A stretch of 49,023 nucleotides of DNA from JBEGQX01 sp041180805 (GTDB taxonomy: Bacteria; Planctomycetota; Planctomycetia; Gemmatales; Gemmataceae). The notes under the pieces were generated by a model, which saw only the letters and a program-made list of their open reading frames with translations, had not been told where the DNA came from and searched no databases. Made by a program: the position numbers and the translations under genes. Shown one piece after another: positions 8,705 to 17,742 of this stretch (positions are counted from its first letter, which is position 1; each line of letters starts with the position of its first letter). Location: assembly GCA_041180805.1 (NCBI GenBank), contig JBEGQX010000084.1:1-49023 (forward strand), read 5' to 3'.

Positions 8705-8738
8705 AAAAAGCCCATGGGTCGCGACCCATGGGCTTTTT
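8705..8738. terminator. Perfect 34-base palindromic bidirectional terminator
   Basis: The arms 8705-8721 and 8722-8738 are perfect inverted repeats: an A5 run, then GCCCATGGGTCG, its complement, then a T5 run. In RNA the centre must open, leaving a stem of about 15 pairs. The flanking A and T runs make it work on both strands, ending ndk (plus) and the gene at 8752-9654 (minus). Confidence 0.9.
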
Positions 8739-8751
8739 GTATTTAAGGCTT

Positions 8752-9654
8752 TTAACCAACCAGTTTCTTCAGTTCCGCCAGCGCTTTGGGTACCCCTACC
8801 TTTGGTTCCTCTGCGGCTTCGTATTCCAGGGCAAGATAGCCCCGGTAATTGATCTTTTTAAGCATATCCACAATGCGCTTCAGGTCGGCATCTTCTTTCT
8901 TTTGGCCGGCTTTTTGGATTTCAGTTTTCACCTGAACAGTTACTGCGTATGGTGCCAGTTTTTCCAGATCACCGTAAGGGTCGGCAGTATGGAAATTGCC
9001 CGTATCAAGATTTACTCCAAAGCAAGGATGCTTGATGCTTTTTACAAGGTAAAGCAATTGCTCCGCGCTTGCGGTGATGCCGCCATGATTTTCCAATGCA
9101 AGGATCACACCAAATTTCGCAGCGTAATCGCAGGCCTGGCCGATGGCATTTAAGCAACGCTCACGAGCTTTTTCCTCCGAATCCCCCTTGGAAACAGTTC
9201 CCGCAAATATTCGAATGGTTTTTGCACCCAGAATGCTGCAGCGTTCGATCCAGGAATTTACAGACGCCTGCTGTTCTTTTAGCTTGTCAGAATCTGGAAT
9301 ACAGAAATTGTTGCCAACGGCGCTACCGCTAATGTCGAGTCCAAGTTTCGCGCATTCCACCTTGTACTTGGACATGAAATTATTGGATACATCTGAAAAA
9401 TAATAGGAAGTTGGTTCAATGGCCCCCAACCCTTGTTCAGCCGTGTATTTTGCAAATTCCAGCAAGGTCATTGTGGGGGGCGTTTTCCCCTTTATGTCTA
9501 GATATTTACGGAAGCTATACGCCGCCAGGCTTAGCTTTATAAGGTGTTTGCCCTGTCTGGAAACAGGTTCGATGGCCTGAATGGGCCCATGGTTCAGTAT
9601 GGAACCTGCCGAGGCAGCCACTGCGGTTTGTGCAAATTGACGACGATTCAACAT
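8752..9654 (-). CDS. Tat-exported sugar phosphate isomerase/epimerase-like TIM barrel protein
   Basis: The start chosen is the ATG at 9654 (300 residues), with AAGGAG nine bases upstream (9664-9669). A longer reading frame back to 9711 has no such site and hides the signal. The N-terminus LNRRQFAQTAVAASAG is a twin-arginine signal. The rest matches the xylose isomerase-like / AP endonuclease 2 TIM barrel family: AYSFRKYLD, GLGAIEPTSYYF, KTIRIFAG, ILALENHGG, CFGVNLDTGNF, and GYLALEYEA near the end, which provide the Glu/Asp/His metal ligands. Planctomycetes have many exported members presumed to act on sugars; the substrate here is unknown. It converges on ndk. Confidence 0.88.
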   Translation of the reverse strand: MLNRRQFAQTAVAASAGSILNHGPIQAIEPVSRQGKHLIKLSLAAYSFRKYLDIKGKTPPTMTLLEFAKYTAEQGLGAIEPTSYYFSDVSNNFMSKYKVECAKLGLDISGSAVGNNFCIPDSDKLKEQQASVNSWIERCSILGAKTIRIFAGTVSKGDSEEKARERCLNAIGQACDYAAKFGVILALENHGGITASAEQLLYLVKSIKHPCFGVNLDTGNFHTADPYGDLEKLAPYAVTVQVKTEIQKAGQKKEDADLKRIVDMLKKINYRGYLALEYEAAEEPKVGVPKALAELKKLVG

Positions 9655-9766
9655 AAAAAAGTACTCCTTGGAGGGTGTAGAGCCTGAATATAACCCCATT
9701 TTGCGCCCCATACAATCAAGGAAGCCGGAATCCTTGGATCCTCCGAAGGCTTATTAATGAGGTTCT

Positions 9767-9788
9767 ACCCCTTTTAGATGGGGTTTTT
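9767..9788 (+). other. Weak hairpin with T-run upstream of DAHP synthase gene
   Basis: Arms ACCCC (9767-9771) and GGGGT (9780-9784) flank an eight-base loop and run into further Ts. It lies 44 bases upstream of the DAHP synthase ATG. It could be a weak terminator or leader element, but the stem is only five pairs. No leader peptide rich in aromatic residues is evident. Confidence 0.25.
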
Positions 9789-9827
9789 CATGCTAAACTA
9801 ATTGGATATATTCTTTCCGAGCGAGCC

Positions 9828-10940
9828 ATGAACCAAGAAGATTTCCGTCCCCTTGTTCCAAACGATAAAACCTCCCTAACGGATGATGAACGCATTCGAA
9901 ATGTGGTTCCATTGCCATCGCCAGAAAACCTCATTCGTTTTTTTCCTGTTCAGGGAACACCTGCGGAAAAGCTGATTGCTGACACTCGCAGAAAAGTAAA
10001 GGACATTCTTCGCGGAAATTCCGACAGGCTGCTTGTGGTAATTGGTCCTTGTTCCATTCATGACCCGGCCGCCGCCACCGATTACGCCCGCAAGCTTGCT
10101 CCGATTCGTGCCAGGCTGGCGCAAGAACTTGAGATTGTCATGAGGGTTTATTTTGAAAAACCCCGCACTACCGTTGGTTGGAAGGGCCTGATCAATGACC
10201 CTTATATGGATGGAACATTTCGCATTAATGAAGGCCTTCGCATAGCCCGAGATTTATTAATTCGAATTCATCAGGAAGGGGTGCCGGCAGGTTCCGAGTT
10301 TTTGGACACCATCTCGCCACAATATATTGGTGATTTAATCACCTGGGGTGCCATTGGAGCCCGAACCACCGAGTCTCAGGTTCATAGGGAACTTGCCTCA
10401 GGCCTGTCTGCGCCAATAGGCTTCAAAAATGGAACTGATGGCAATATGCGAATCGCAGTGGATGCCTTGCTTGCAAGTGCGCAGCCGCATCATTTTCTTT
10501 CGGTTCACAAGAATGGTCAGGTTGCAATTGTTGAGACTGCCGGAAACGAAGATTGCCATATTATTCTCCGGGGTGGCAAAACCCCCAATTACGATGGTGA
10601 CAGCGTGAATGCTGCCTGCCTGGCGTTGGGCAGTGCTTCACTTCCACAAAGGTTGATGATAGATCTTTCCCATTCCAACAGTTCCAAACAGTACAAAAAG
10701 CAGATGGAAGTGGCGACAGAAGTGGGAAGCCAGATTGCCCTTGGGGACAGGCGCATTATTGGCGTCATGGTGGAATCCCACCTTGTGGAAGGCCGGCAAG
10801 ATCTCGTTGCCGGAAAACCACTAACCTATGGCCAAAGTATTACCGATGCCTGTCTGGGTTGGGAAGATTCTGAAAAGTTGCTAAATAGTCTGGCGGAAAG
10901 CGTTCGCAAAAGACGCCAGCAATCCGGTAAGGCAAAGTAG
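9828..10940 (+). CDS. 3-deoxy-7-phosphoheptulonate synthase, class I
   Basis: DAHP synthase joins phosphoenolpyruvate and erythrose 4-phosphate, the entry step of aromatic amino acid synthesis. The 370 residues match the AroG/AroF/AroH type. Visible blocks are VIGPCSIHDP (about 71-80), VMRVYFEKPRTTVGWKGLINDP, GSEFLDTISPQYIGDLITWGAIGARTTESQ, GFKNGTDG, ILRGG, DLSHSNSSKQYKKQ and MVESHLVEGRQ. The N-terminal 40 residues resemble the extension involved in feedback control of class I enzymes, but the sensing amino acid cannot be told by eye, so no paralogue symbol is given. The stop lies only three bases from the convergent M14 peptidase stop. Confidence 0.95.
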   Translation: MNQEDFRPLVPNDKTSLTDDERIRNVVPLPSPENLIRFFPVQGTPAEKLIADTRRKVKDILRGNSDRLLVVIGPCSIHDPAAATDYARKLAPIRARLAQELEIVMRVYFEKPRTTVGWKGLINDPYMDGTFRINEGLRIARDLLIRIHQEGVPAGSEFLDTISPQYIGDLITWGAIGARTTESQVHRELASGLSAPIGFKNGTDGNMRIAVDALLASAQPHHFLSVHKNGQVAIVETAGNEDCHIILRGGKTPNYDGDSVNAACLALGSASLPQRLMIDLSHSNSSKQYKKQMEVATEVGSQIALGDRRIIGVMVESHLVEGRQDLVAGKPLTYGQSITDACLGWEDSEKLLNSLAESVRKRRQQSGKAK

Positions 10941-10943
10941 AAT

Positions 10944-12161
10944 TCAATTTGATTTCAGGTGATTGATTAGAATTTTCATCATTTCTTCGGCAGCGCCAGA
11001 AGCTATTTCCTCAACCTTTTCAAAGGGTGTTGAGTAACCAAATTCGTAGGTGATTCCCGCGCAGCCAAAGCTTTTGAAAGCCCAGGCCTTGGAGGTTGGT
11101 AGGTTTTCATTATGGTTTGATTCCCTTTTGAAACTGTAATTAGGGAAGCGATCATGAATTCCCTTGAGCCATTGGGATGTAAAACCAGGGGGAAAAGTTC
11201 TTTCTGAATCAGGTTGGGTGTAAAAAACATCTTCATTTGTGGAATGAAAATCCAAAAAAAGCCATACCCTGGCATTTGGTTGTCTGGCAATATTCCCCAA
11301 AGAATCCCTGACATTGCGTGTTTCTAATTGAGTGAAGGGGCCGTAATCCCGATTGGCATCAACACCCCCTAAAGTTGAACGCCAATGCCCATGTTCGACA
11401 CCATCAGGGTTTACCACAGGTATAACAACAGTTTTAAAATCTGTTCGAAATTGGCGGGCTATCTCTGAGTCGCTTGAGATGGCGTTTACAAATGCCATCA
11501 GGCCAATAGACCCAGTCACTTCAGGTGGGTGTTGTCTACCAATTACAAAAACATAATTGGGTGAATTACCACTTCCAATTTGGAGTTGCCTAACAGGCCT
11601 TGATTCTTGGGACTTGCCAATTACTGATTCCTTTACAAACGGTTTTTTTGCTTTGGAATCCATCCATTCATTCAAATCTTTCAATCCCACGGGTTGATGG
11701 GCAAAAATCCATAAGGGGCCGGGTCCAATATCTAAAGTTGCCTCCGCGATGGTGTTTTTCTCCGCATTGGCAGGTTTCCATTTTTCCTTTTCCAAAACAA
11801 ACCATGACTTGCCATCCAAACTTAATTTGGGCCTTGCAACTATGCCTGGGTATGAAAGACGGAATTGGACGGTTATGGTTTCCTTTTCACGGGATAAAAT
11901 TTTGAAGGCGTACCATGGGCTTCTATTGATTGGCGAGTTTTCCGGAACGATGGTTACGCTGTATAAGTTTTTTCCAAGTTGGACAACATCGTTCAAACGC
12001 GCTCCGGAAAACTCGTTGGAAAAAGAAACGCCTGCACCCTCAAAGTTCCAAGTATGTTTGGGTTGTAATGGAACCTTTGGCTTAAAATCTGCCTGGGATA
12101 TGGAAGGAAAGCAAAAAAGAAGTAATAAGCCAATTTTAATGGCCGGAATTACTTTCACCAT
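10944..12161 (-). CDS. Secreted M14-family zinc carboxypeptidase
   Basis: The ATG at 12161 (405 residues) is preferred over a GTG at 12173 because AGGTGG lies eight bases upstream of it. A signal peptide is visible (IGLLLLFCFPSISQA). The N-terminal 150 residues resemble the beta-rich domain that precedes the catalytic domain in cytosolic carboxypeptidase-like (Nna1/AGBL) M14 proteins. Zinc ligands fit HPPE (His211, Glu214) and DFHS (His306). NPDGVEHGHWR and DANRDYG supply substrate-binding residues, and Glu373 in ITYEFGY is the likely catalytic base. It probably trims C-terminal residues from proteins or peptides outside the cytoplasm. It is convergent with the DAHP synthase gene. Confidence 0.88.
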   Translation of the reverse strand: MVKVIPAIKIGLLLLFCFPSISQADFKPKVPLQPKHTWNFEGAGVSFSNEFSGARLNDVVQLGKNLYSVTIVPENSPINRSPWYAFKILSREKETITVQFRLSYPGIVARPKLSLDGKSWFVLEKEKWKPANAEKNTIAEATLDIGPGPLWIFAHQPVGLKDLNEWMDSKAKKPFVKESVIGKSQESRPVRQLQIGSGNSPNYVFVIGRQHPPEVTGSIGLMAFVNAISSDSEIARQFRTDFKTVVIPVVNPDGVEHGHWRSTLGGVDANRDYGPFTQLETRNVRDSLGNIARQPNARVWLFLDFHSTNEDVFYTQPDSERTFPPGFTSQWLKGIHDRFPNYSFKRESNHNENLPTSKAWAFKSFGCAGITYEFGYSTPFEKVEEIASGAAEEMMKILINHLKSN

Positions 12162-12235
12162 ATGGGTTTCCACCTGCCTGTAGCCCTGGAGATCAGAGCT
12201 TAATAAATAGCATGAGGAATGAAGAATTGAAAATT

Positions 12236-12562
12236 TTATTTGGGATTTGTGGGGCTGATATTCCCGGGTAATTCCTTGCCATTCAGAAATCGAAGCTGAT
12301 GGCGTTTGTCATCGGAAGCCGAAGCCGGGCCATTGCGAAGGCTGGAATTATTGTTGTTGATATTTTTAGGCCAGAAGATTGCCAGGCATGCAAGAATCAG
12401 CATGCAAGCGGCAAGGGCAAAACGGGCCGCCTTGGGACTGGCACCCCTTGCCATTCGCGCAGGCATGATTACCCGGGGGGCTGCAGGGAAAGGCTTGGGA
12501 AATTCCGATTTGAAGAATTCCGAAAGCTTTTCATCCAGAGGTTCGTTTGCCAGCTCGTTCAT
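12236..12562 (-). CDS. Small single-pass membrane protein next to an ECF sigma factor
   Basis: The 108-residue protein has one clear transmembrane segment (about residues 46-64, RFALAACMLILACLAIFWP). Before it is a soluble N-terminal part containing LDEKLSEFFKSEF. A short Asn/Ser-rich tail follows. It begins 16 bases after the sigma factor stop, so the two are probably co-transcribed. Position and topology fit a membrane anti-sigma factor. The zinc anti-sigma motif HxxxCxxC is absent, so this assignment is inference. Confidence 0.7.
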   Translation of the reverse strand: MNELANEPLDEKLSEFFKSEFPKPFPAAPRVIMPARMARGASPKAARFALAACMLILACLAIFWPKNINNNNSSLRNGPASASDDKRHQLRFLNGKELPGNISPTNPK

Positions 12563-12578
12563 CCATTCTCCAAAAATC

Positions 12579-13100
12579 TTAAATACCCGCAGTATGAATT
12601 CCTTTTTGGTTCAGGCATTCTGCCAACTTGGCCCTTGCCCTGCTTAGTCTCATATGAACCGCCGAAGCATGCAAGCCCAAGGCTTTGGCAATCTGCGGTA
12701 TTTCATAATCCATCGAATACCGCATTGTAAGTATTTCGCGGTCTTGCGTGGTTAACTCCTGCATTCCTTCGCGTATTTGGCCATGCAGTTCTTTTTCCAA
12801 AACCACATATTCCGGTAGTTCTGTTCTGGATTTTACCTGATCCATCAGGCCGGGTTCCGTGGTTCCATTTCTGGAAAATGCGCTTCTGGCTATATCTTCC
12901 GCAAGATTTCTTGCAACCCGAATCAGCCAGGCACGCGGTTCCCTTATTTCAACACCTTTACACATTTCCCGCCATAACCTCAGGAAAGTTTCCTGAAGAA
13001 CATCATTGGCGGTTTCAGCATTTGTTCCCCTTCCGTAGGCAACAGCCCAAACTTCGCGGGAATATGCATCGTAGTAGCTTTGGAACTCTTTTTGCACCAT
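12579..13100 (-). CDS. ECF-type RNA polymerase sigma factor
   Basis: The 173 residues contain both sigma domains expected of ECF factors. Sigma2 spans about residues 7-80 with the DVLQETFLRLWR -10-binding helix and PRAWLIRVARNLAEDIAR. Sigma4 spans about 110-165 with LTTQDREILTMRYSMDYEIPQIAKALGLHASAVHMRLSRAR, a helix-turn-helix that would read the -35 element. It would redirect RNA polymerase to a small regulon in response to an unknown signal. The likely partner is the membrane protein encoded 16 bases downstream. The 114-base region upstream shows no confident self-regulated promoter by eye. Confidence 0.92.
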   Translation of the reverse strand: MVQKEFQSYYDAYSREVWAVAYGRGTNAETANDVLQETFLRLWREMCKGVEIREPRAWLIRVARNLAEDIARSAFSRNGTTEPGLMDQVKSRTELPEYVVLEKELHGQIREGMQELTTQDREILTMRYSMDYEIPQIAKALGLHASAVHMRLSRARAKLAECLNQKGIHTAGI

Positions 13101-13214
13101 GTTCTCCCAAACGGACTGATTAATTATACCCGTCTGGCTGCCAATCGATTCTCTTTAGCGAGAAAAGGTGCGATTTTTGCTCCCACGGTTAGAAGACGAT
13201 GAATTCCCAGCTTG

Positions 13215-14354
13215 CTAACGGTCTTTTTTGAGTATTTTTGGCAAAGAATCACCCAAATTACGCAGTTTTTCGCCTGAAAGCTCCATTTGTAAAGTTAACC
13301 ATTTTTCCCGGGAGGCTACTTGGACAGGCGTTGCATTCTTCTTGCCCATGGCTGAAATAGCTTCCTCCAGATTTCGAGCAGCCTCTAAATCCTGGCAAAG
13401 AATTTCAGATCGCAGCATGATTTTCCCCTGATCCTCGACCCAAATTGCGAAGGAATCCACCTTTTCCATGATCTCCAGCAAGGGATTTTCCTCGATTGCT
13501 GGGAATTGAAAACCGTTCAAGTTCAACTTGCCTCCCTGACTGGCCAGCCAAGCCAGTGCATTGCCAGGGATTCTCTCAATAACCAAAGGTGAGATACGCC
13601 TGTTCAAATGTTGCAGACCATCTCTTGCAAACGGTGGAATCGCGTCAAGGCGTTCGGGTAAAAAACTAAGGGCCAGTGTATTGGTCTCAAGTTTGGCAAA
13701 GGTGGGTCCCACCGGGAAAAAATCCACGGGATATCGCATGGTTTCCCTGCCGTTTCGGTAACCGGAACCGGCAGCCTTCAGCCTTGTGGCCAATATCTCA
13801 AGATCAATTTTCGGTTTGGTTCGCAAAACCAGAGTGGCACCCATGATCTTTTCGGGGTTTAGTTCCAGACATGCAACTTGGATTTCCCTGGCTTTGTACC
13901 CGATGTACTTTGCCACCGTGTCTTGCTGTTTGTTTCCGTCCAGGGATTTCAACAGCGGGGCAAACGGTTCGGATTCCCGCAGTTTTTCCAAATCCAAAGT
14001 GGCCAGCAGGGTGGAGTCGGAATGAACCCAGGAAAGATAAATTTCGCGTGGATCTTTCTTTCTTGGAGCGTGGTCGCGTTCTCGCCGGGTTTTTTGGGTG
14101 CTTAGAGCGAATATCAGGCCGATAAGCGCCATGAAGGACATTACTGCCACAACGCTTCCCGCGGTAATTTTTTTTCTTTCTGTTGCTTCCACTTTTATGG
14201 CAGGAGGCACCACCGCATCATCAGGAATGTCGGGCCCAAACCAGGTCACACGGTCGTCACAGCGCGGGCAGATAAACTTCGCTCCCTTTTTAGTGCCCGG
14301 CGGAGGATCAATCCAGGAATTGCACTTGGTACAGGGATAATCCGGATAGGGCAT
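13215..14354 (-). CDS. Zinc-ribbon membrane protein of unknown function
   Basis: The 379 residues open with a zinc ribbon (CTKCNSWIDPPPG...FICPRCDDR, two CxxC pairs at about 8-11 and 29-32). A transmembrane segment follows at about 66-86 (GSVVAVMSFMALIGLIFAL) and then a large C-terminal domain. That domain contains YLSWVHSDSTLLATLDLEKLRES and two internally similar halves of a type seen in planctomycete proteins of unknown role. The start is six bases downstream of the RNase R stop with AAAGG upstream, so it is probably co-transcribed with rnr. Confidence 0.75.
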   Translation of the reverse strand: MPYPDYPCTKCNSWIDPPPGTKKGAKFICPRCDDRVTWFGPDIPDDAVVPPAIKVEATERKKITAGSVVAVMSFMALIGLIFALSTQKTRRERDHAPRKKDPREIYLSWVHSDSTLLATLDLEKLRESEPFAPLLKSLDGNKQQDTVAKYIGYKAREIQVACLELNPEKIMGATLVLRTKPKIDLEILATRLKAAGSGYRNGRETMRYPVDFFPVGPTFAKLETNTLALSFLPERLDAIPPFARDGLQHLNRRISPLVIERIPGNALAWLASQGGKLNLNGFQFPAIEENPLLEIMEKVDSFAIWVEDQGKIMLRSEILCQDLEAARNLEEAISAMGKKNATPVQVASREKWLTLQMELSGEKLRNLGDSLPKILKKDR

Positions 14355-14360
14355 GACAGG

Positions 14361-16505
14361 TTACCTTTGCCCCCGTTTTGACTGTTTGGGTATTGCCAAA
14401 ACAGGTCGGAAATCAAGTTGCCTTTTGGGCATGTCCACCCGGGCGATTTCCACTGTCACCTCATCTCCCAGCCTGAACCGTCGCTTGAATTTCATTCCGG
14501 TAAGGGTGTGTGTTTCACCATCGTACCTGTAGATGTCGTCATGAAGGTTACTAATGTGGACCAACCCCTCGACTGGAAGTTCCTTTAGTTCGGCGAAAAA
14601 CCCGTACTCTGCCACGCCGCTGATCATGGCTGGCATGTGGTCGCCAAGCTTGGTGGCTAAAAGTTCCAGTAATTTCACTTTAACAAGTTCTCGCTCCGCC
14701 AGGTCAGCCCTGCGTTCCATGGCACTGCAGTGCTCGCCGAGAAATGCCAGTTCCGATTCATCGCAGGTTCCTTTTCCAGTTTGCCTGAGGCGGTCCAACT
14801 GTCGGTGCACGGTAAGATCGGGATACCTTCGAATAGGCGAGGTAAAATGACAGTAACAGGAACTGGAAAGGGCGTAATGCCCCTCTTCCAAAGGACTGTA
14901 AACAGCCTGCTTCAAGCTACGCAGCAGTGCATAGTGCACGGCGGTTCTTTCAGGTTTTTCCGCGGATTCCTCCAATACCCTTTGCAGGGCAAAACGATCC
15001 TCAGGGTTCTCCACCTCAAAGCCCAGCGAACTTGCAAACCTTCCAAAAGCCTTCAATTTCAACGGATCAGGTTCGGGGTGAATGCGGCGAAGAAACAGGC
15101 AATCCGCGTCACGCAGTCGCTCGGCGACTGCCTCGTTGGCACAAAGCATAAACTCCTCGATGATCTGGTGGCTCAGATCCTGGTATCGGTAATGTGCCCC
15201 GGTTACCTTGCCGCCACGATCCATCTCGAGTTCTGGTTCGGGCATGTCCAATTGCAGGTAGCCCTTGCGATGTCTTCGCAGTCGCAGAATAAGCGCCAGC
15301 TCCCTCATGTTCCTAACCATGGTTCCGGTTGCTTCATCCAGACTGGGTGCGTTGGCGGCGTTATCCAGATAAGCCTGCACCTCTTCGTAATGGAACCTTC
15401 GTTTCACCCGGATGGCCCCTCGCTCGAATCGTGTTTCCGTCCTTCGTCCCTCCGGGTCGAATTCCATGAAGACGGATTGCACATAGCGAACCTTGTCCTG
15501 CTGAAGGCTTGCAAGGTGATTCGAGATCGTCTCTGGAAACATGGGGATAACCTTGCCCGGAAGATAAATACTGGTGGCCCGGCTTTTGGCTTCCCTATCC
15601 AAGACACCACCTGGCTTTACGAAGGCGCATACATCGGCAATATGCACCGCCAGGCTCCAGTGACCGGTCTTTTCATCCTTTATGACCTGCACAGCGTCGT
15701 CAAAATCCTTGGCATCTATGGGATCCACCGTGACCACAAGGTCTGCGGTAAAGTCCTTTCGGCCATCCAGGTTTTCCTCGGAGAAATTTTCCGCCACATG
15801 ATGCGCCTCATCCAGCACATCCTTGGGAAAATGATCGGGCAAATGGTAGGCCCGCATGATTGCAAGCGTATCCACACCCGGGGCACCCTGCGGGCCAAGC
15901 ACCTCGGTAATGACCCCCTGACCCCTTTCCTCGGGTGAGGGAAACCGAATCATGTCAAACACAACCTTGTCGCCGGGTTTTACATTCTTGGTGGCGGGGT
16001 CGCCAATCAAGATCGAATGGGCGAAGACCTTCCCATCCACCTTCACAAAGCCCTCGCCAGCCCTTTCAAAATAGGTGCCTACAAATTGGTGCGACTGTCT
16101 TTCGGTAACCCTCAAAATCTGTCCAGTGGCAGGCCGATCCTGTGTGGCCTTGCGCAAAATCTGAACCATGACAATGTCGCCGGTCGAGGCATCGAGGGCA
16201 TTTTCCGGAAAGATTCGGATTTCCGGGGCCTGATTACCATCGACAGCATGGGGGCGAACAAAACCGCCACCATTTGCAAGCGTGCGATAGGTTCCCACCA
16301 CGGTGCCTTGAGGCCCGGCTTTTCGGATAGTTTGGTTGCGGGTGATTTCCACCCGGCCTTGTTGAACCAAGTCGGCCAGGGCCTGCCTGAAGGAACCAAA
16401 GCTACCGCCACCGTGACCAAGCTTGCGGGCCAGTTCGCGGGTTTTAACTGGCTGGTAGTTGCGCTTGCTTAGCGCCTGCAGGATCTGATCGTGGATGCGA
16501 CCCAT
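14361..16505 (-). CDS. rnr: Ribonuclease R (RNase II family 3'-5' exoribonuclease)
   Basis: RNase R degrades structured RNA from the 3' end. The 714 residues show the expected order: N-terminal winged helix (1-60, TRELARKLG...ALADLVQQGRVEI), cold-shock domains (about 65-215), RNB catalytic domain with the acidic cluster TVDPIDAKDFDDAV (Asp261, 264, 267, 269, 270), and a C-terminal S1 domain (about 625-700, GVAEYGFFAELKELPVEGLVHIS). It lacks the long basic tail of the E. coli enzyme. It lies 41 bases downstream of a YhaM-like exoribonuclease gene and six bases upstream of a zinc-ribbon protein gene, so the three may form one operon. Confidence 0.94.
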   Translation of the reverse strand: MGRIHDQILQALSKRNYQPVKTRELARKLGHGGGSFGSFRQALADLVQQGRVEITRNQTIRKAGPQGTVVGTYRTLANGGGFVRPHAVDGNQAPEIRIFPENALDASTGDIVMVQILRKATQDRPATGQILRVTERQSHQFVGTYFERAGEGFVKVDGKVFAHSILIGDPATKNVKPGDKVVFDMIRFPSPEERGQGVITEVLGPQGAPGVDTLAIMRAYHLPDHFPKDVLDEAHHVAENFSEENLDGRKDFTADLVVTVDPIDAKDFDDAVQVIKDEKTGHWSLAVHIADVCAFVKPGGVLDREAKSRATSIYLPGKVIPMFPETISNHLASLQQDKVRYVQSVFMEFDPEGRRTETRFERGAIRVKRRFHYEEVQAYLDNAANAPSLDEATGTMVRNMRELALILRLRRHRKGYLQLDMPEPELEMDRGGKVTGAHYRYQDLSHQIIEEFMLCANEAVAERLRDADCLFLRRIHPEPDPLKLKAFGRFASSLGFEVENPEDRFALQRVLEESAEKPERTAVHYALLRSLKQAVYSPLEEGHYALSSSCYCHFTSPIRRYPDLTVHRQLDRLRQTGKGTCDESELAFLGEHCSAMERRADLAERELVKVKLLELLATKLGDHMPAMISGVAEYGFFAELKELPVEGLVHISNLHDDIYRYDGETHTLTGMKFKRRFRLGDEVTVEIARVDMPKRQLDFRPVLAIPKQSKRGQR

Positions 16506-16546
16506 GGCGACTACCCCTTGGGAGAATGGAAAATACCAATATTATT

Positions 16547-17536
16547 CTAGCTGTTTTGCTGGCTGTTATTTGAATCTACCGCACCTTTGAACAACTTTCT
16601 GCCAAGCAGGTTATTGAAGGGTGTCCAGCGCGCATCCCTGCCAGCTTCCTCAAGTTCCTTCTGGAAGGCATGAATCTTGGCATCAAAATTATCCAGATGA
16701 TGCAACGCGATCGCCTCAAGGGTCATGGGAACTTTTGGGCTGCCAAATTCCAGCGTGCCATGATGGCTCAGAATCAGGTGTTTCAGCTTCCAGTGCAATT
16801 CCACTGGGAAGGGTTCACCTGTAAGCTGGGGAACCACGGCGACTTTCTCATTAAGTATTTCCACACCCTGAACTATATGGCCAACAAGCTGGCCCTCATC
16901 AGAATAGGAAAGGGTTTTGTCGCAGATTAACTCACGAATCTTGCCAATATCGTGAAGGAATATCCCGGTGATCAGTGTGTCCCTGTCAACGGATGGGTAC
17001 AAAGGCGCCAGTCTGTCCCATGCTTCCAGAAGCCCTGCGACATGTTCCACCAATCCACCCAGGTAAGCGTGATGATGGCGGATTCCCGCGGGCACCCTGC
17101 AGAAATCCTGCATCAGCGCCTCATCCATCAGGAAGGATTCCGCCAATGCCTTCAGGTGGGGGTTTTTCTGGCTTCGCAGGTGATTGCGAACCTTTTCGAA
17201 CAATTTGCTGATATCTTGTTCGGTATGTGGCAGAAACTCGGAAAGATCGACCCGGTCTGCGGGAATTTTTTCGAACGAGTTCACGATCATTTGCAACGTG
17301 CCCTGGAAGAGCTGGACCTTGCCATGCACTTTCAGGAAATCACCATTATCGAAAGAGCGAAAGTGACTCTCGCCTGCGTTCCACTGCCTTGCAGCGATGG
17401 TTCCGGTACGGTCCCGAAGTTCCACCTGAAGGTAGAAGTTGCCATTGCGGTTGGCCCGCAGTTGCTTCTCCTGGGCAACATAAACCTCTTCAACCTGGTC
17501 ACCATCGGATAAAGACTTGATCGTATGTCTGGCCAT
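16547..17536 (-). CDS. YhaM-like 3'-5' exoribonuclease (OB fold plus HD domain)
   Basis: The 329 residues combine an N-terminal OB-fold nucleic-acid-binding domain (about 10-95, GNFYLQVELRDRTGTIAARQW) with an HD phosphohydrolase domain (about 150-290). The HD residues are HHHAYLGGLVEHVAG, ITGIFLHDIGKIREL, GHIVQGVEIL and LILSHHG. This is the architecture of YhaM/Cbf1, exonucleases described in Firmicutes that shorten RNA (and some DNA) from 3' ends. It is upstream of rnr on the same strand, so two exonucleases appear to be made together. The symbol yhaM is not assigned because orthology was not tested. Confidence 0.85.
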   Translation of the reverse strand: MARHTIKSLSDGDQVEEVYVAQEKQLRANRNGNFYLQVELRDRTGTIAARQWNAGESHFRSFDNGDFLKVHGKVQLFQGTLQMIVNSFEKIPADRVDLSEFLPHTEQDISKLFEKVRNHLRSQKNPHLKALAESFLMDEALMQDFCRVPAGIRHHHAYLGGLVEHVAGLLEAWDRLAPLYPSVDRDTLITGIFLHDIGKIRELICDKTLSYSDEGQLVGHIVQGVEILNEKVAVVPQLTGEPFPVELHWKLKHLILSHHGTLEFGSPKVPMTLEAIALHHLDNFDAKIHAFQKELEEAGRDARWTPFNNLLGRKLFKGAVDSNNSQQNS

Positions 17537-17742
17537 GACTGAACCCCTTCCTAGCCTTTAGGATACGACGCAAAACCACTTTGGCGAGAAGAAAGCTTGT
17601 TCACATGGTATCCGAAAGTTGGTCGCTGAAAGGTCCGGACTTTAATTCGAAGAATTCCTTTGCCTATCATTCCGGATGCGGGTCATATATTAAGATCATT
17701 GGCTAATGTTTTTCCGTTAACCGCTTTAAGAGGATTTCGCAC

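Noticed and set aside
14730..15938. 402-codon open frame on the plus strand
   Set aside because: Antisense to the RNB domain of RNase R, whose catalytic residues are intact; no protein family pattern.
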